DNA from: JAJDXW01 sp965243335 | GTDB lineage: Bacteria > Pseudomonadota > Gammaproteobacteria > HK1 | DNA length: 64,000 nt | Assembly: GCA_965243335.1 (NCBI GenBank) | Contig: OZ251545.1 | Coordinates: 4,836,001-4,900,000 of the forward strand | Reading direction: 5' to 3' | Shown: in pieces, positions 42,975 through 51,281 of the stretch | Layout: each line of letters starts with the position of its first letter | Position numbering within the stretch: the stretch's first letter is position 1 | Notes under the pieces: generated by a model | The model's input: only the letters and a program-made list of their open reading frames with translations | What the model was told of the DNA's origin: nothing | The model's database searches: none | Translations under genes and position numbers: made by a program

Positions 42975-43338
42975 GGAGGCCGCCCGGCGCTGGGCGGCGG
43001 GCGGGGGCGCGCCCCATGACCTCTACGCCGAACACCGGGAGACGTGGGAGAGCTGGTCGCTCGTCTGCGACCAGTGGCACCTCGCGCCGAGCGGGCGGGT
43101 CGTGCGGCTCGACTGGCCGGCGGCCCTCGCCCTCCTCGCCGCCGCCGGCCGGTCCGTCGATGCGGACCGCCTCGCCGCGCTCAGGCTGGTGGAGCGGGAG
43201 GCGCTGGCGGCCCTCGCCGAGCGGGGCGGGTTGACCGGACGGGTCAGGCCAGCAGCGCGCAGACGAGCCGCAGGGCGCACCACACGGCCCACCCGACGAC
43301 CGCCGCCGCGACGAAGGCCCACACCCACCCGGAGCTGA
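42964..43338 (+). pseudogene. DUF1799-like phage tail chaperone fragment
   Basis: The frame reads SAPEAARRWAAGGG, then HRETWESWSLVCDQWHLAPS, RVVRLDWPAALALLAAAG and LRLVEREALAALAERGG. DUF1799 proteins, found next to tape-measure genes in phage tail modules, share the W..C..QW...G...GLDY.A and EAxAL pattern. There is no start codon, because the sequence begins at the direct repeat. It is likely a truncated gene. Confidence 0.5.
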
Positions 43339-43483
43339 ACGCCCAGAACGTCAGGAGCCCGAGGACGCCGAGGAGCGCCGTCCCCCCGACCCGCTCGGGC
43401 CAGCTCCGGTACTGGCGCGCCAACAGGACGGCATGGCCCCCGAAGGCGACAGCGATGGCGATGGCGATGCCGGTCGGGTCCAT
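43244..43483 (-). CDS. Small membrane protein
   Basis: A 79-residue protein with an N-terminal helix (MDPTGIAIAIAVAFGGHAVLL) and two further hydrophobic stretches (TALLGVLGLLTFWAF and VWAFVAAAVVGWAVWCALRL), so two or three membrane spans. It lies on the opposite strand between two phage-tail fragments. The function is unknown; it might be a phage accessory protein or a chance frame. The ATG at 43483 has no clear ribosome site. Confidence 0.45.
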   Translation of the reverse strand: MDPTGIAIAIAVAFGGHAVLLARQYRSWPERVGGTALLGVLGLLTFWAFSSGWVWAFVAAAVVGWAVWCALRLVCALLA

Positions 43484-43497
43484 GCCCGGAGCGTACC

Positions 43498-43785
43498 ATG
43501 CCTGACGACCTCCGGCTCGGGATCCGCCTGGAGGCCGACGCCAAGGGCTTCACCGGCGAGATGCGGCTCGCCGACCGCGAGCTCGACAAGCTTTCCCGCC
43601 GCCTCGGCCAGACGCCCGGCCCGGCCCGCGCCGCCGCCGCCGCGACGGACGAGCTCACCCGCTCCACCCGAAGCGCCGGCCGCGCGTTCCTCGACGCGCA
43701 CGGGCGGCACGTCAAGTACCTCTCCAGCCTCGCGAGCATCGAGGTGTTCCGGCGGGGGGCCCGCGCCGCCGGCCGACCCCATAGC
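43498..43785 (+). pseudogene. Truncated phage tail tape-measure protein
   Basis: From ATG 43498 the frame reads MPDDLRLGIRLEADAKGFTG and EMRLADRELDKLSRRLGQ, then an Ala-rich helical region with STRSAGRAF. This is the usual start of tape-measure proteins of lambda-like siphophages and Mu-like phages, which are normally 600-1500 residues. The coding sequence ends at the right direct repeat after about 95 residues. The rest of the phage is missing. Confidence 0.6.
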
Positions 43786-43803
43786 CGCGCGCGGGGTCAG
43801 CCC
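43784..43803 (+). repeat. Direct repeat at the right border of the prophage remnant
   Basis: GCCGCGCGCGGGGTCAGCCC, matching 42952-42974 apart from a two-base gap. It immediately precedes the end of the FAA hydrolase gene. Confidence 0.6.
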
Positions 43804-44648
43804 GGCCAGGCGCGGACCTCCTGGCGCTGCTCCCCGAGCCCGCCGACCCCGAGGCGCATCACGTCGCCCGTCTTCAGGAAGCGCTGGGGCTTATGGCCCG
43901 CGCCGACGCCGGGCGGGGTGCCGGTGGGGATGACGTCCCCCGGCTCCAGGGTCATGTAGCAGCTCGCGAAGCTCACGATCGTCTTCACGTCGAAGATCAT
44001 GGTGGCGGTGTTCCCGTCCTGCAGCCGCTCGCCGTTGACCTCCAGCCACAGGGAGAGGTTCTGCGGGTCCGGTATCTCGTCCTTCGTCACCATCCACGGG
44101 CCGAGCGGCGCGAACGTGTCGCAGCTCTTGCCCTTGGTCCATTGCTTGCCGGGCCGCTCGGTCTGGAACTCGCGCTCCGACACGTCGTTCACCACGCAGT
44201 AGCCGGCCACGTGGTCGAGCGCGTCCTCCTCCTCGACGTAGCTCGCCCGCCGCCCGATGACGACCCCGAGCTCCACCTCCCAGTCGAGCTTGGTCGAGCC
44301 GCGCGGCGCGATGACCGGGTCGTTCGGGCCGTTGATCGCGGTGGTCGCCTTCATGAACAGGATCGGCTCGCTCGGGATCGGGGAGCCGGTCTCCGCCGCG
44401 TGGTCCGAGTAGTTGAGCCCGATGCAGAGCAGCTTGCCCACGTCCGCGACGCACGGCCCGATCCGGGCGCCGGGGTCGACCGCGGGCAGCGAGGCGGGGT
44501 CGAGGGCGGCCAGCCGGGCGAGCGACTCGGGGGCGAGCGTCTCCGGCCCGACGTCGCCGATCTTCCCCGAGAGGTCGCGAACGGTTCCGCCCGCGTCGAG
44601 CAGGCCCGGCCTCTCGCTTCCCCGATCACCGAAACGAAGCAGCTTCAT
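43797..44648 (-). CDS. Fumarylacetoacetate hydrolase-family protein
   Basis: A 283-residue FAH-family enzyme (hydrolase, isomerase or decarboxylase of 2-oxo acids). The C-terminal domain has ILFMKATTAINGPNDPV, LDWEVELGVVIGRRA with metal-binding Glu residues, GYCVVNDVSEREFQ and PGDVIPTGTPPGVGAGHKP, all typical. The N-terminal 70 residues match the short FAH N-domain. The ATG has AGGAGAAG upstream. It stands alone next to the phage remnant, whose right repeat overlaps its last codons. Substrate candidates are acylpyruvates or homoprotocatechuate intermediates. Confidence 0.92.
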   Translation of the reverse strand: MKLLRFGDRGSERPGLLDAGGTVRDLSGKIGDVGPETLAPESLARLAALDPASLPAVDPGARIGPCVADVGKLLCIGLNYSDHAAETGSPIPSEPILFMKATTAINGPNDPVIAPRGSTKLDWEVELGVVIGRRASYVEEEDALDHVAGYCVVNDVSEREFQTERPGKQWTKGKSCDTFAPLGPWMVTKDEIPDPQNLSLWLEVNGERLQDGNTATMIFDVKTIVSFASCYMTLEPGDVIPTGTPPGVGAGHKPQRFLKTGDVMRLGVGGLGEQRQEVRAWPG

Positions 44649-45193
44649 GTCTTCTTCTCCTGTATCTCCACCGAGGGGACCGCGGCGGGCCGCGGCCCCG
44701 GCAAGCTCTGGCTCGCGCTCCGGCGGTATTCTACGCAGAGGGAGCGCCCGGACGGCGCCCGCCCTCAGGGAGCGTTTCGTTCCGACCGGCCGGGGAGGGG
44801 GCCGGCAGGAAGGAACGGCGTTCCTCCCGTTCCTCCCGAGGAACGGAACGTCCTGTCCTGGGAACGCGGGCGTCCTGCCCGCAGCGGACCAAAGGTCCGA
44901 GGACGAAGCGCCCAGGAAAAATGCGGGCGGGACACAAGCGTTCCCAGGAGCGTCTGCGACGAGGCGTGCTTGGTGAAGTCCCCGCAGCGCACATGCGTCG
45001 CCTCGCGAGGAACGGCGCCCGCCCCCCGGGCGTGCGGGTATCCTAGGCGCGCGGGCGGCGCCCGCCCCCGTCCCGTTCCCGCCTGGCCCCCGATGCCGCG
45101 CCGTCGCCACCTCCCCGCGACCGATGAAGGCCCGCCGCTCCTCCCTTCGGGCGGCAAGGCGGCATCGGGTAGAGCGGCGGGGCGCTGAATTCT
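44649..45193. other. Spacer with intergenic repeat copy 2
   Basis: A 545-base region between divergently transcribed FAA hydrolase and EamA genes. It contains repeat copy 2 (44859-45008) and GC-rich DNA without a supported gene. Both promoters should be here but none is clear. Confidence 0.5.
44859..45008. repeat. Bipartite intergenic repeat, copy 2
   Basis: Inverted arms starting TGGGAACGCGGGCG and ending GCGTTCCCA enclose about 40 bases, followed by CCCCGCAGCGCACATGCG. It is longer and more degraded than the other copies. Confidence 0.6.
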
Positions 45194-46084
45194 GTGCCGA
45201 TCCCGTGGATGGCGTTCGCCGCCGCGCTGGTGATGAACTGCGTGTGGGGAGGGAACCCCGTCGCGGTCAAGCTGGGGCTGGAGGCGTTTCCCCCGCTCTG
45301 GAGCGCCTTCCTGCGGTTCTGCCTGGGGATCGCGTGCGTCGCGGTCTGGGCGCGCTTCGCCGGCATCCGCCTCTTCCCGTCGCCGGAGGAATGGAAGCCC
45401 TATCTCGGGCTGAGCCTCCTCTTCGGGGTCCAGATCTGGATCATGAACGTGGGCTACGGCCTCACCACGAGCATCATGGGGGCGGTGCTCATGTCCGTCT
45501 ATCCCCTGGTGGCCGCCCTCCTCGGACCACTCGCGGTCGCCGGGGACCGGCTGGACGCGGTGCGGGCGCTCGGGCTCGTGGCCGCGTTCATCGGCGCCGC
45601 GACGGTGCTGCTCGGGGAGGGCGATACGGGGCGGCTCGAGGTGGTCTCGGTCGGCAACTGGCTCGTCCTCCTGAGCGGAACCCTGCTCGGGGTACGCCTC
45701 GTGATCTCGGCCCGGATCATGCGCGCCTACGACCCGACGCGGGCCACCTTCTGGCAGATGGTGCTGGCCCAGCCCTGGTTCCTCGGCGGGGCGCTCGCCA
45801 CCGAGGCTATCGCCTGGCACGCGATCGGGTGGCGGCCGATCGCCGGGATCGCCTTCCAGGGGGTGATCATCGCCGGGGTCGGGTTCATGACCATCGCCTA
45901 CCTCCTGCGCCGCTACCGCCCGAGCACGATGATCAGCTTCGGGTTCGTCACCCCGGTGTCCGGGGCCGCACTCGGGGCGTGGATCCTCGGCGAGACGGTG
46001 ACCCAGAGCTTCGTGGTGGGCCTCCTCGAAGTCGCGATCGGCCTCGCCCTCGTGCTTCGAGAGCCGGCGCCCGCCCGCACCTGA
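45194..46084 (+). CDS. EamA/DMT-superfamily transporter
   Basis: A 296-residue inner-membrane protein with ten hydrophobic segments in two repeats of five, the EamA (drug/metabolite transporter) fold. The opening CVWGGNPVAVKLGLEAFPPLW and the second-repeat RPSTMISFGFVTPVSGAALGAWILGE are characteristic. Members export amino acids or metabolites, but the substrate cannot be predicted. The GTG at 45194 gives the standard N-terminus. No regulator gene is adjacent. Confidence 0.92.
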   Translation: MPIPWMAFAAALVMNCVWGGNPVAVKLGLEAFPPLWSAFLRFCLGIACVAVWARFAGIRLFPSPEEWKPYLGLSLLFGVQIWIMNVGYGLTTSIMGAVLMSVYPLVAALLGPLAVAGDRLDAVRALGLVAAFIGAATVLLGEGDTGRLEVVSVGNWLVLLSGTLLGVRLVISARIMRAYDPTRATFWQMVLAQPWFLGGALATEAIAWHAIGWRPIAGIAFQGVIIAGVGFMTIAYLLRRYRPSTMISFGFVTPVSGAALGAWILGETVTQSFVVGLLEVAIGLALVLREPAPART

Positions 46085-46253
46085 AGCCTCGTTCGAGCGG
46101 AAGGCGCCTTGCGCCGACGGCTGAACGGAAGACGCGGGGCACGGACCGGAGGCGCCGGAGGATCCATCGGCGCGGGTCGTCCGCGAATGCGGCTCAGGTT
46201 CCGATTCACGCCGTTATCGGGCATAGTGCGGAGCGCCGACGCCGGAGAACGAC

Positions 46254-46499
46254 ATGGCCAGCAGCGCCTTCGACACCCTCGAGGCCACCCGTGCCCTTGA
46301 AGCTGCGGGCATGGAGCGTCGGCAGGCCGAAGCCACTGCCGGGCAGCTCCGCGCCGCGGCCGGCGCCGATCGGGACGAGCTCGCGACGAAGGCGGAAATC
46401 GCCCGTGTTGAAACGAAGATCGAGAACGCGGTCAACCGGATGATGATCGCGCAGCTCGCCATCGCCGGGCTGCTGTTCGCCGCGCTCGAGCGGTTCTGA
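46254..46499 (+). CDS. Small coiled-coil membrane protein (DUF1640-like)
   Basis: An 81-residue protein: AFDTLEATRALEAAGMERRQAEATAGQLRAA, then a charged coiled-coil segment (ELATKAEIARVETKIENAVN) and a C-terminal hydrophobic helix (MMIAQLAIAGLLFAAL). This matches the DUF1640/CCDC90-like small proteins. The helix should anchor it in the membrane. Function in bacteria is unknown. It ends five bases before the pyrF start. Confidence 0.75.
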   Translation: MASSAFDTLEATRALEAAGMERRQAEATAGQLRAAAGADRDELATKAEIARVETKIENAVNRMMIAQLAIAGLLFAALERF

Positions 46500-46503
46500 C
46501 CGC

Positions 46504-47235
46504 GTGGACGCACCCGAGGACCCGAGTGGCCGCCTGATCGTCGCGCTCGACGTGGACGAGCGCGGGCCGGCGCTCCGCCTCGTCGAGCGGCTGGGCGACG
46601 CGGTCTCGTTCTACAAGGTCGGCTGGCAGCTCTTCATCGGGGCGGGGTTCCCGCTCGTGCGCGAGCTGAAGGATCGGGGCAAGCGGATCTTCCTCGACCT
46701 CAAGATGGACGACATCGGGGCAACGGTGCGGGCGGCCGTCGCGAACATGAAGGAGAACGCGGACTTCCTCACCATCCACGGGACGGCCGCGACCGTGCGG
46801 GCGGCGCGGGCCGGGCGGGGGATCCGGGCGCATCCCCGGTTCCTGATGGTCACCGCGCTCTCAAGCATCGACAGCCGGGACCTCCGCAGCTCGTTCGCGA
46901 ACCCGGCCCTCGACGTCGACGACTACGCGACCGCCAAGGCGGCCGACGCGCTCGACGCAGGGTGCGACGGCCTCATCGCCTCCGGGACGTCGATACGGCG
47001 GCTGCGGTGCGCGTTTCCCGATCGGGACTTCGTGGTGGTCGCCCCCGGCATCCGGCCGGAAGGCGAGGGGACGGACGAACACAAGCGCTCCCTCACCCCG
47101 ACGGAAGCGATCCGGGACGGGGCCGACTACCTGGTGGTGGGGCGGCCGGTCCGCAACGCGCCGGACCCGGCCGCGAGCGCGGCCCGGATCGCCGAGGGCA
47201 TCGCCCGCGGGCTGGCCCTCCGGGCGGGGTCGTAG
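46504..47235 (+). CDS. pyrF: Orotidine 5'-phosphate decarboxylase
   Basis: A 243-residue TIM-barrel enzyme that decarboxylates OMP to UMP in pyrimidine synthesis. The catalytic D-x-K-x-x-D is FLDLKMDD (Asp65, Lys67, Asp70), after LIVALDV and FYKVGWQLF; the phosphate-binding end is VVAPGIRPEG and DYLVVGRPV. The length is normal. It resembles the standard group 1 enzyme. The GTG at 46504 is close behind the small DUF1640-like gene, so the two may be co-transcribed. Other pyr genes are absent. Confidence 0.96.
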   Translation: MDAPEDPSGRLIVALDVDERGPALRLVERLGDAVSFYKVGWQLFIGAGFPLVRELKDRGKRIFLDLKMDDIGATVRAAVANMKENADFLTIHGTAATVRAARAGRGIRAHPRFLMVTALSSIDSRDLRSSFANPALDVDDYATAKAADALDAGCDGLIASGTSIRRLRCAFPDRDFVVVAPGIRPEGEGTDEHKRSLTPTEAIRDGADYLVVGRPVRNAPDPAASAARIAEGIARGLALRAGS

Positions 47236-47306
47236 GCGGCGGGCGGGCGCCGGCCGCGCGGGCGAGGCCAGACCCGGGGGCCAGAGGCAGGATACGGAGG
47301 GCGGAG

Positions 47307-48455
47307 ATGTCGAACGAACCGCTCATGTCCCTCGACGAGATCCGGGACCGCCTCGACCTCGGCGACACCCAGATGCTCGAGTGGCTCGCGACCCGGGCGA
47401 GACTCGTGCGCGAGGTGGCGCGCATCAAGGAGGCGAAGGGGGCAAGCCTCCAGGCCGCGGACCGCGAGGCGTCGATGTTCGCCCGCAAGCAAATCCAGTG
47501 CCGGGTGCTCGGGCTCGACTTCCACTACGTGGCGGAGCTGGTCTCGCTCATGATCTGGCACTCCAAGCAGATCGAGTGCGACGAGCTCGGGCGCGAGACG
47601 TTCCTCGATACGAACCCGGTCCCGCCCTCCCGGCTCCACGCCCAGCTCCTGGCCCTGACCGAAGTGGAGGCGCCGCGCTACGACGAGTACTGCCGCGGCG
47701 AGGACGCGGACGCGGTCTCCTCCTGCATCGACCGGGAGCTCGAATGGATCGGGGCGGCCGTCGAGGAGGCGCCGGACCGGGCGATCGCACTCGATCTCGG
47801 CTGTGCGACCGGGCAGGTTTCGGAGCTGCTCCAATCGCGCTTCGAGCGGGTCCGGGGGTTCGACGTGTCGCCGGCGATGATCGACCACGCGCGCGCGCGC
47901 TGCGACTGGCGTCCGGGGGTCGCGCTCGAAGTCCGGGACCTTGACCCGGGCATCCCCGCCGAAGACGGGGCCGTGTCGTTCGCGGTCGCGAACTTCGGGG
48001 CCGCCTCCGAGCTGTCCGCCGACCTGCCCCGCGAGCTGGCCCGGGTCCTGCGCCCGGGCGGCGCTGCGCTGCTGTCCTGGTACAACCGGAACGCCCTCGT
48101 CAACGACTGGTTCTATCCCTGGCCGGCCACCGTCCATTCCCACCTCAACCCCCACAACGACACACTGGAGGTCTGGTCGGGAGGGTCCGTCTACACCATC
48201 CGCGCGCGGGCCATGACGGTGGACGAGGCGCGGGAAGCCTGCGGGGCCGCCGGCCTCGAATTCCGCCTCGCCGGCACGTACCCGACCCTCCAGCCGATCC
48301 TGCCCGCCTTCGTGGCCCGGAGCCCGCGCGCCCGCGCCCTCTACGAGACCTGCCGGCAGCTCGACGACCACCTCGCGGCCCCCGGCATCGATCGGGGCAG
48401 CTTCATCACCGCGGTCGTCTCGCGGCCCCGGCGCCCTCGCGGCGAACGCCGGTGA
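47307..48455 (+). CDS. Chorismate mutase (AroQ) fused to a SAM methyltransferase
   Basis: A 382-residue fusion. Residues 1-95 form an AroQ-type chorismate mutase domain with its catalytic set in order: the Arg in IRDRLD, the Arg in ATRARLV, Lys in IKEAKG, the RE pair in AADREASM and the Gln in SKQIECDE. Residues 150-380 form a class I methyltransferase with LDLGCATGQVSELL (SAM site) and VLRPGGAALLSWYNR. The two would be a cytoplasmic bifunctional enzyme, possibly for a prephenate- or isochorismate-derived product. The ATG follows ACGGAGGGCGGAG. I know of no characterised protein with this pairing. Confidence 0.82.
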   Translation: MSNEPLMSLDEIRDRLDLGDTQMLEWLATRARLVREVARIKEAKGASLQAADREASMFARKQIQCRVLGLDFHYVAELVSLMIWHSKQIECDELGRETFLDTNPVPPSRLHAQLLALTEVEAPRYDEYCRGEDADAVSSCIDRELEWIGAAVEEAPDRAIALDLGCATGQVSELLQSRFERVRGFDVSPAMIDHARARCDWRPGVALEVRDLDPGIPAEDGAVSFAVANFGAASELSADLPRELARVLRPGGAALLSWYNRNALVNDWFYPWPATVHSHLNPHNDTLEVWSGGSVYTIRARAMTVDEAREACGAAGLEFRLAGTYPTLQPILPAFVARSPRARALYETCRQLDDHLAAPGIDRGSFITAVVSRPRRPRGERR

Positions 48456-48511
48456 TTTACGTGGGCTTGTGGTAGCCTCGCCGCGTTCGGGTGCAGGCGG
48501 GAGGTCGCTAC

Positions 48512-49414
48512 GTGAAGGTCGGATTCATCGGCGCGGGCAACATGGGCGGCCCGATGTGCCGCAACGTCATCAAGAACAGCGGGCGCGAGATCCTCGTGTA
48601 CGACCGCGACGAAGCGGCCGTCCGGCGCTGCGAGGAGGCCGGAGGCACGGGGGTCGACTCCATCGCGGAAGCGGTGAGCGAGTCCGACGTCGTGTTCACC
48701 TCCCTCCCGATGCCGAGGGACGTGGAGGCGGTGGCCCTCGGCGAGGGGGGGATCGGGGAGAGCGCCCGCCAGGGCACGGTCCACGTCGACCTCAGCACCA
48801 ACTCGCCGACCATGGTGCGGAGCATCGCGGCCCGGCTGGAGCCGAAGGGCGTCAGGATGCTCGACGCGCCGGTGAGCGGCGGGGTCATCGGGGCGGAGAA
48901 GGCGACCATCGCGATCATGGTCGGCGGCGACCGGGCGGTGTTCGACGAATGCCTCCCCCTCTTCGAGTCGTTCGGCAAGAACGTCATCTATGCGGGCGCG
49001 CTCGGCGCGGGCAGCATCGCCAAGATCGTCAACAACATGGTGGCGTTCTGCAACATGGCGAGCGGCGCGGAAGGGCTCATGCTGGGAGCGGCGGCGGGCA
49101 TCGACCCGGACGTGCTGAACCAGGTGATCCGCAATTCGAGCGGCGACGGCTTCGGGTACCGCGCCGTGGCCCGCAAGGCGCTCCGGGGCGACTGGAGCGC
49201 GGACTTCGCCCTCGACCTCGCCTACAAGGACCTGCACCTCGCCCTCGAGCTCGCGGACGAGATCGGCATTCCCCTCCCGCTCGCCGTCCAGACCCACAAC
49301 CTCATGCGGATGGCGCGCGGCTCGGGCTACGGCGGCGACGACACGACGGCGATGATGCGGGTGTACGAGGACACCCTGAAGCAGCAGGTGCGGAGCGCGC
49401 CCGGCGAGGGATAG
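48512..49414 (+). CDS. 3-hydroxyisobutyrate dehydrogenase-family (beta-hydroxyacid) oxidoreductase
   Basis: A 300-residue NAD(P)-dependent dehydrogenase. It starts KVGFIGAGNMGGPM (Rossmann GxGxMG), has the signature VDLSTNSPTMVR, the substrate loop DAPVSGGVIGAEKATIAIMVGG and the catalytic Lys in GAGSIAKIVNNM. Family members include 3-hydroxyisobutyrate dehydrogenase, tartronate semialdehyde reductase and related enzymes. The GTG at 48512 is preferred to GTG 48491 because GGGAGG sits seven bases ahead. It precedes a terminator and a DddP-like gene. Confidence 0.9.
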   Translation: MKVGFIGAGNMGGPMCRNVIKNSGREILVYDRDEAAVRRCEEAGGTGVDSIAEAVSESDVVFTSLPMPRDVEAVALGEGGIGESARQGTVHVDLSTNSPTMVRSIAARLEPKGVRMLDAPVSGGVIGAEKATIAIMVGGDRAVFDECLPLFESFGKNVIYAGALGAGSIAKIVNNMVAFCNMASGAEGLMLGAAAGIDPDVLNQVIRNSSGDGFGYRAVARKALRGDWSADFALDLAYKDLHLALELADEIGIPLPLAVQTHNLMRMARGSGYGGDDTTAMMRVYEDTLKQQVRSAPGEG

Positions 49415-49750
49415 GCTAGGCGCAACTTCCGGCGGCGCGGCCGGACGCGCGCGGCTCGCAAGGAGGGCGCACGCGGTTCGGGCGATGGCCCGCGACCACC
49501 GACGAGCGCGGGCGTCGGGGTGCGGCGGCGATGCCCCCGGCCGTTTCGCGGTCGGGAAGACCTTCCTCGGAACGAATCGAGCCCCGCCGGCTCTCCCCCG
49601 CGGGGCTCGCCGGCGGCGCGCGCCGTACCCCCTGCGGCCGTATCCGCCCGGATCAGGAACGAGGCTCGTTTTTTTTCTGGACTTGCCGCGCCGTCGCCGA
49701 CATCATGGCGCCCGCCTCCGTTGCCGGACCCCTCCCGAGGTAGCCGGGCG
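49415..49750. other. Intergenic region with terminator
   Basis: It holds a GC hairpin at 49579-49608 (GAGCCCCGC and GCGGGGCTC) and a terminator-like hairpin with a run of eight T at 49658-49676. No gene is supported. Confidence 0.5.
49658..49676 (+). terminator. Intrinsic terminator-like hairpin with T-run
   Basis: AACGA-GGC-TCGTT followed by TTTTTT, the longest T-run seen in the window. It lies between the dehydrogenase stop and the M24 gene and should end plus-strand transcription. Confidence 0.5.
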
Positions 49751-51103
49751 ATGAGTGACCACCACTCCGTTCCGAAGCCGAAGATCCATCCCGGCCAGCG
49801 CCCGCGTGGCGGGGGGCGCCCGGCTCCGGGCGAGCCGGGCCGGCGGCCGGACGGCTCCCCGGACGACCCCGACCGCATCGAGATCGGCCCGACCGCCCTC
49901 GCCTTCCGGGAATGGGAGGCGGCGGGGGTCCGCGTACCGGACCTGGCCGCGCTCCGCGAGTACCGGCTGGAACGGCTGCGCGGCGAGCTCCGCCGCAACG
50001 ACTGCGCGGGCCTCCTCGTCTTCGACCCCCTCAACATCCGCTACGCGACCGACACGACCAACATGCAGGTCTGGATCGCCCACAACCCCACGCGGGCCTG
50101 CTTCGTCGCGACCGACGGCCCCGTCGTCCTGTTCGAGTACCGCCAGGCGATGCACCTCGCCGACCACCTGCCGCTCGTCGACGAGGTCCGGCCCGCGACG
50201 GCCTTCTTCTACTTCCTGACCGGCGAGCGCACCGAAGAGCTCGCCGGGCGCTTCGCGGCGGAGGTGGACGACCTGCTGCGCGCGCACGGCGGCGGCAACC
50301 GGCGGCTCGCCGTCGACAAGATGGAGATCGCCGGGGTGCGGGCCTTCGACCGGCTCGGGATCGACATCCAGGACGGGCAGCGGGTCACCGAGCACGCCCG
50401 CAAGATCAAGGACGCGAACGAGGTCGACGCCATGCGCTGCGCCATGGCCGCCTGCGAGACGAGCATGGAGGAGATGCGGCGCGCGATGCGGCCGGGGATG
50501 ACGGAGAACGATCTCTGGGCGATCCTCCACGTCGAGAACGTCAAGCGGGGCGGGGAGTGGATCGAGACCCGGCTGCTGACCTCCGGCCCGCGCACCAACC
50601 CGTGGTTCCAGGAGTGCGGGCCGCGGGTCATCGCGGAAGGCGAGGTGGTGGCCTTCGACACCGACCTCATCGGGCCGTACGGGTACTGCACGGACGTCTC
50701 GCGCACCTGGATCTGCGGCGAGGGGCGCCCGTCGAACGAGCAGCGGGAGATCTACGAGGTCGCCCGCCAGCACATCGCCGTCAGCCTGGAGCTGCTGCGC
50801 CCGGGCCTCGGGTTCGCGGAGCTGACCGAGAAGAGCCACCGGCTGCCGGAACGCTACCGCGCGGGGCGGTACTCGTGCATCGCCCACGGCACCGGGCTCT
50901 GCGACGAGTATCCGAGCATCAAGTACCCGGAGGACTACGCAAGCTCCGGCTCGGACGGGGTCTTCGAACCGGGCATGATGGTCAGCGTCGAGGCCTACGT
51001 CGGGGCGGAAGGGGGCACCTGCGGGGTGAAGCTCGAAGAGCAGGCCCTCGTGACCGAGACCGGGTGCGAGCTGATCTCCTCCTACCCGCTGGAGGACTGG
51101 TAG
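49751..51103 (+). CDS. M24-family protein, DddP-like (candidate DMSP lyase)
   Basis: A 450-residue creatinase/aminopeptidase-P fold protein. All six metal ligands of the M24 site are present: Asp303 and Asp305 (FDTDLIGPYG), Asp315 (CTDVSRTW), His379 (AHGTGLCDEYP), Glu414 (VSVEAYVG) and Glu429 (VKLEEQAL). The blocks WIETRLLTSGPRTNPWFQEC and HNPTRACFV recall DddP, the M24-type lyase that splits dimethylsulfoniopropionate to DMS and acrylate, and the length is that of DddP. A Xaa-Pro dipeptidase-like enzyme remains possible. A terminator precedes it and another hairpin follows. The N-terminal 40 residues are Pro/Gly-rich. Confidence 0.78.
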   Translation: MSDHHSVPKPKIHPGQRPRGGGRPAPGEPGRRPDGSPDDPDRIEIGPTALAFREWEAAGVRVPDLAALREYRLERLRGELRRNDCAGLLVFDPLNIRYATDTTNMQVWIAHNPTRACFVATDGPVVLFEYRQAMHLADHLPLVDEVRPATAFFYFLTGERTEELAGRFAAEVDDLLRAHGGGNRRLAVDKMEIAGVRAFDRLGIDIQDGQRVTEHARKIKDANEVDAMRCAMAACETSMEEMRRAMRPGMTENDLWAILHVENVKRGGEWIETRLLTSGPRTNPWFQECGPRVIAEGEVVAFDTDLIGPYGYCTDVSRTWICGEGRPSNEQREIYEVARQHIAVSLELLRPGLGFAELTEKSHRLPERYRAGRYSCIAHGTGLCDEYPSIKYPEDYASSGSDGVFEPGMMVSVEAYVGAEGGTCGVKLEEQALVTETGCELISSYPLEDW

Positions 51104-51120
51104 GGCCGCTCCGGCTCGGG

Positions 51121-51154
51121 GGGTCTGCGGACGTCCGGGGACGTCCGCAGACCC
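51121..51154 (+). terminator. Long perfect hairpin after the DddP-like gene
   Basis: A 14-bp perfect inverted repeat (GGGTCTGCGGACGT and ACGTCCGCAGACCC) with a 6-base loop, 18 bases after the stop. There is no T-run, so it may be Rho-assisted or protect the mRNA 3' end. Related shorter inverted repeats follow up to 51240. Confidence 0.5.
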
Positions 51155-51281
51155 CTGGGAGTTCCGGGGATGCCCGGGAATATCTGCGGACTCCCACGGG
51201 GCGTCCGGGCAACCGGGGAGGTTCGGAGGCGTCCGACGACCTCCGGGGGGCGAGCCGCATTTCGGAGCACAGGAGGACACC

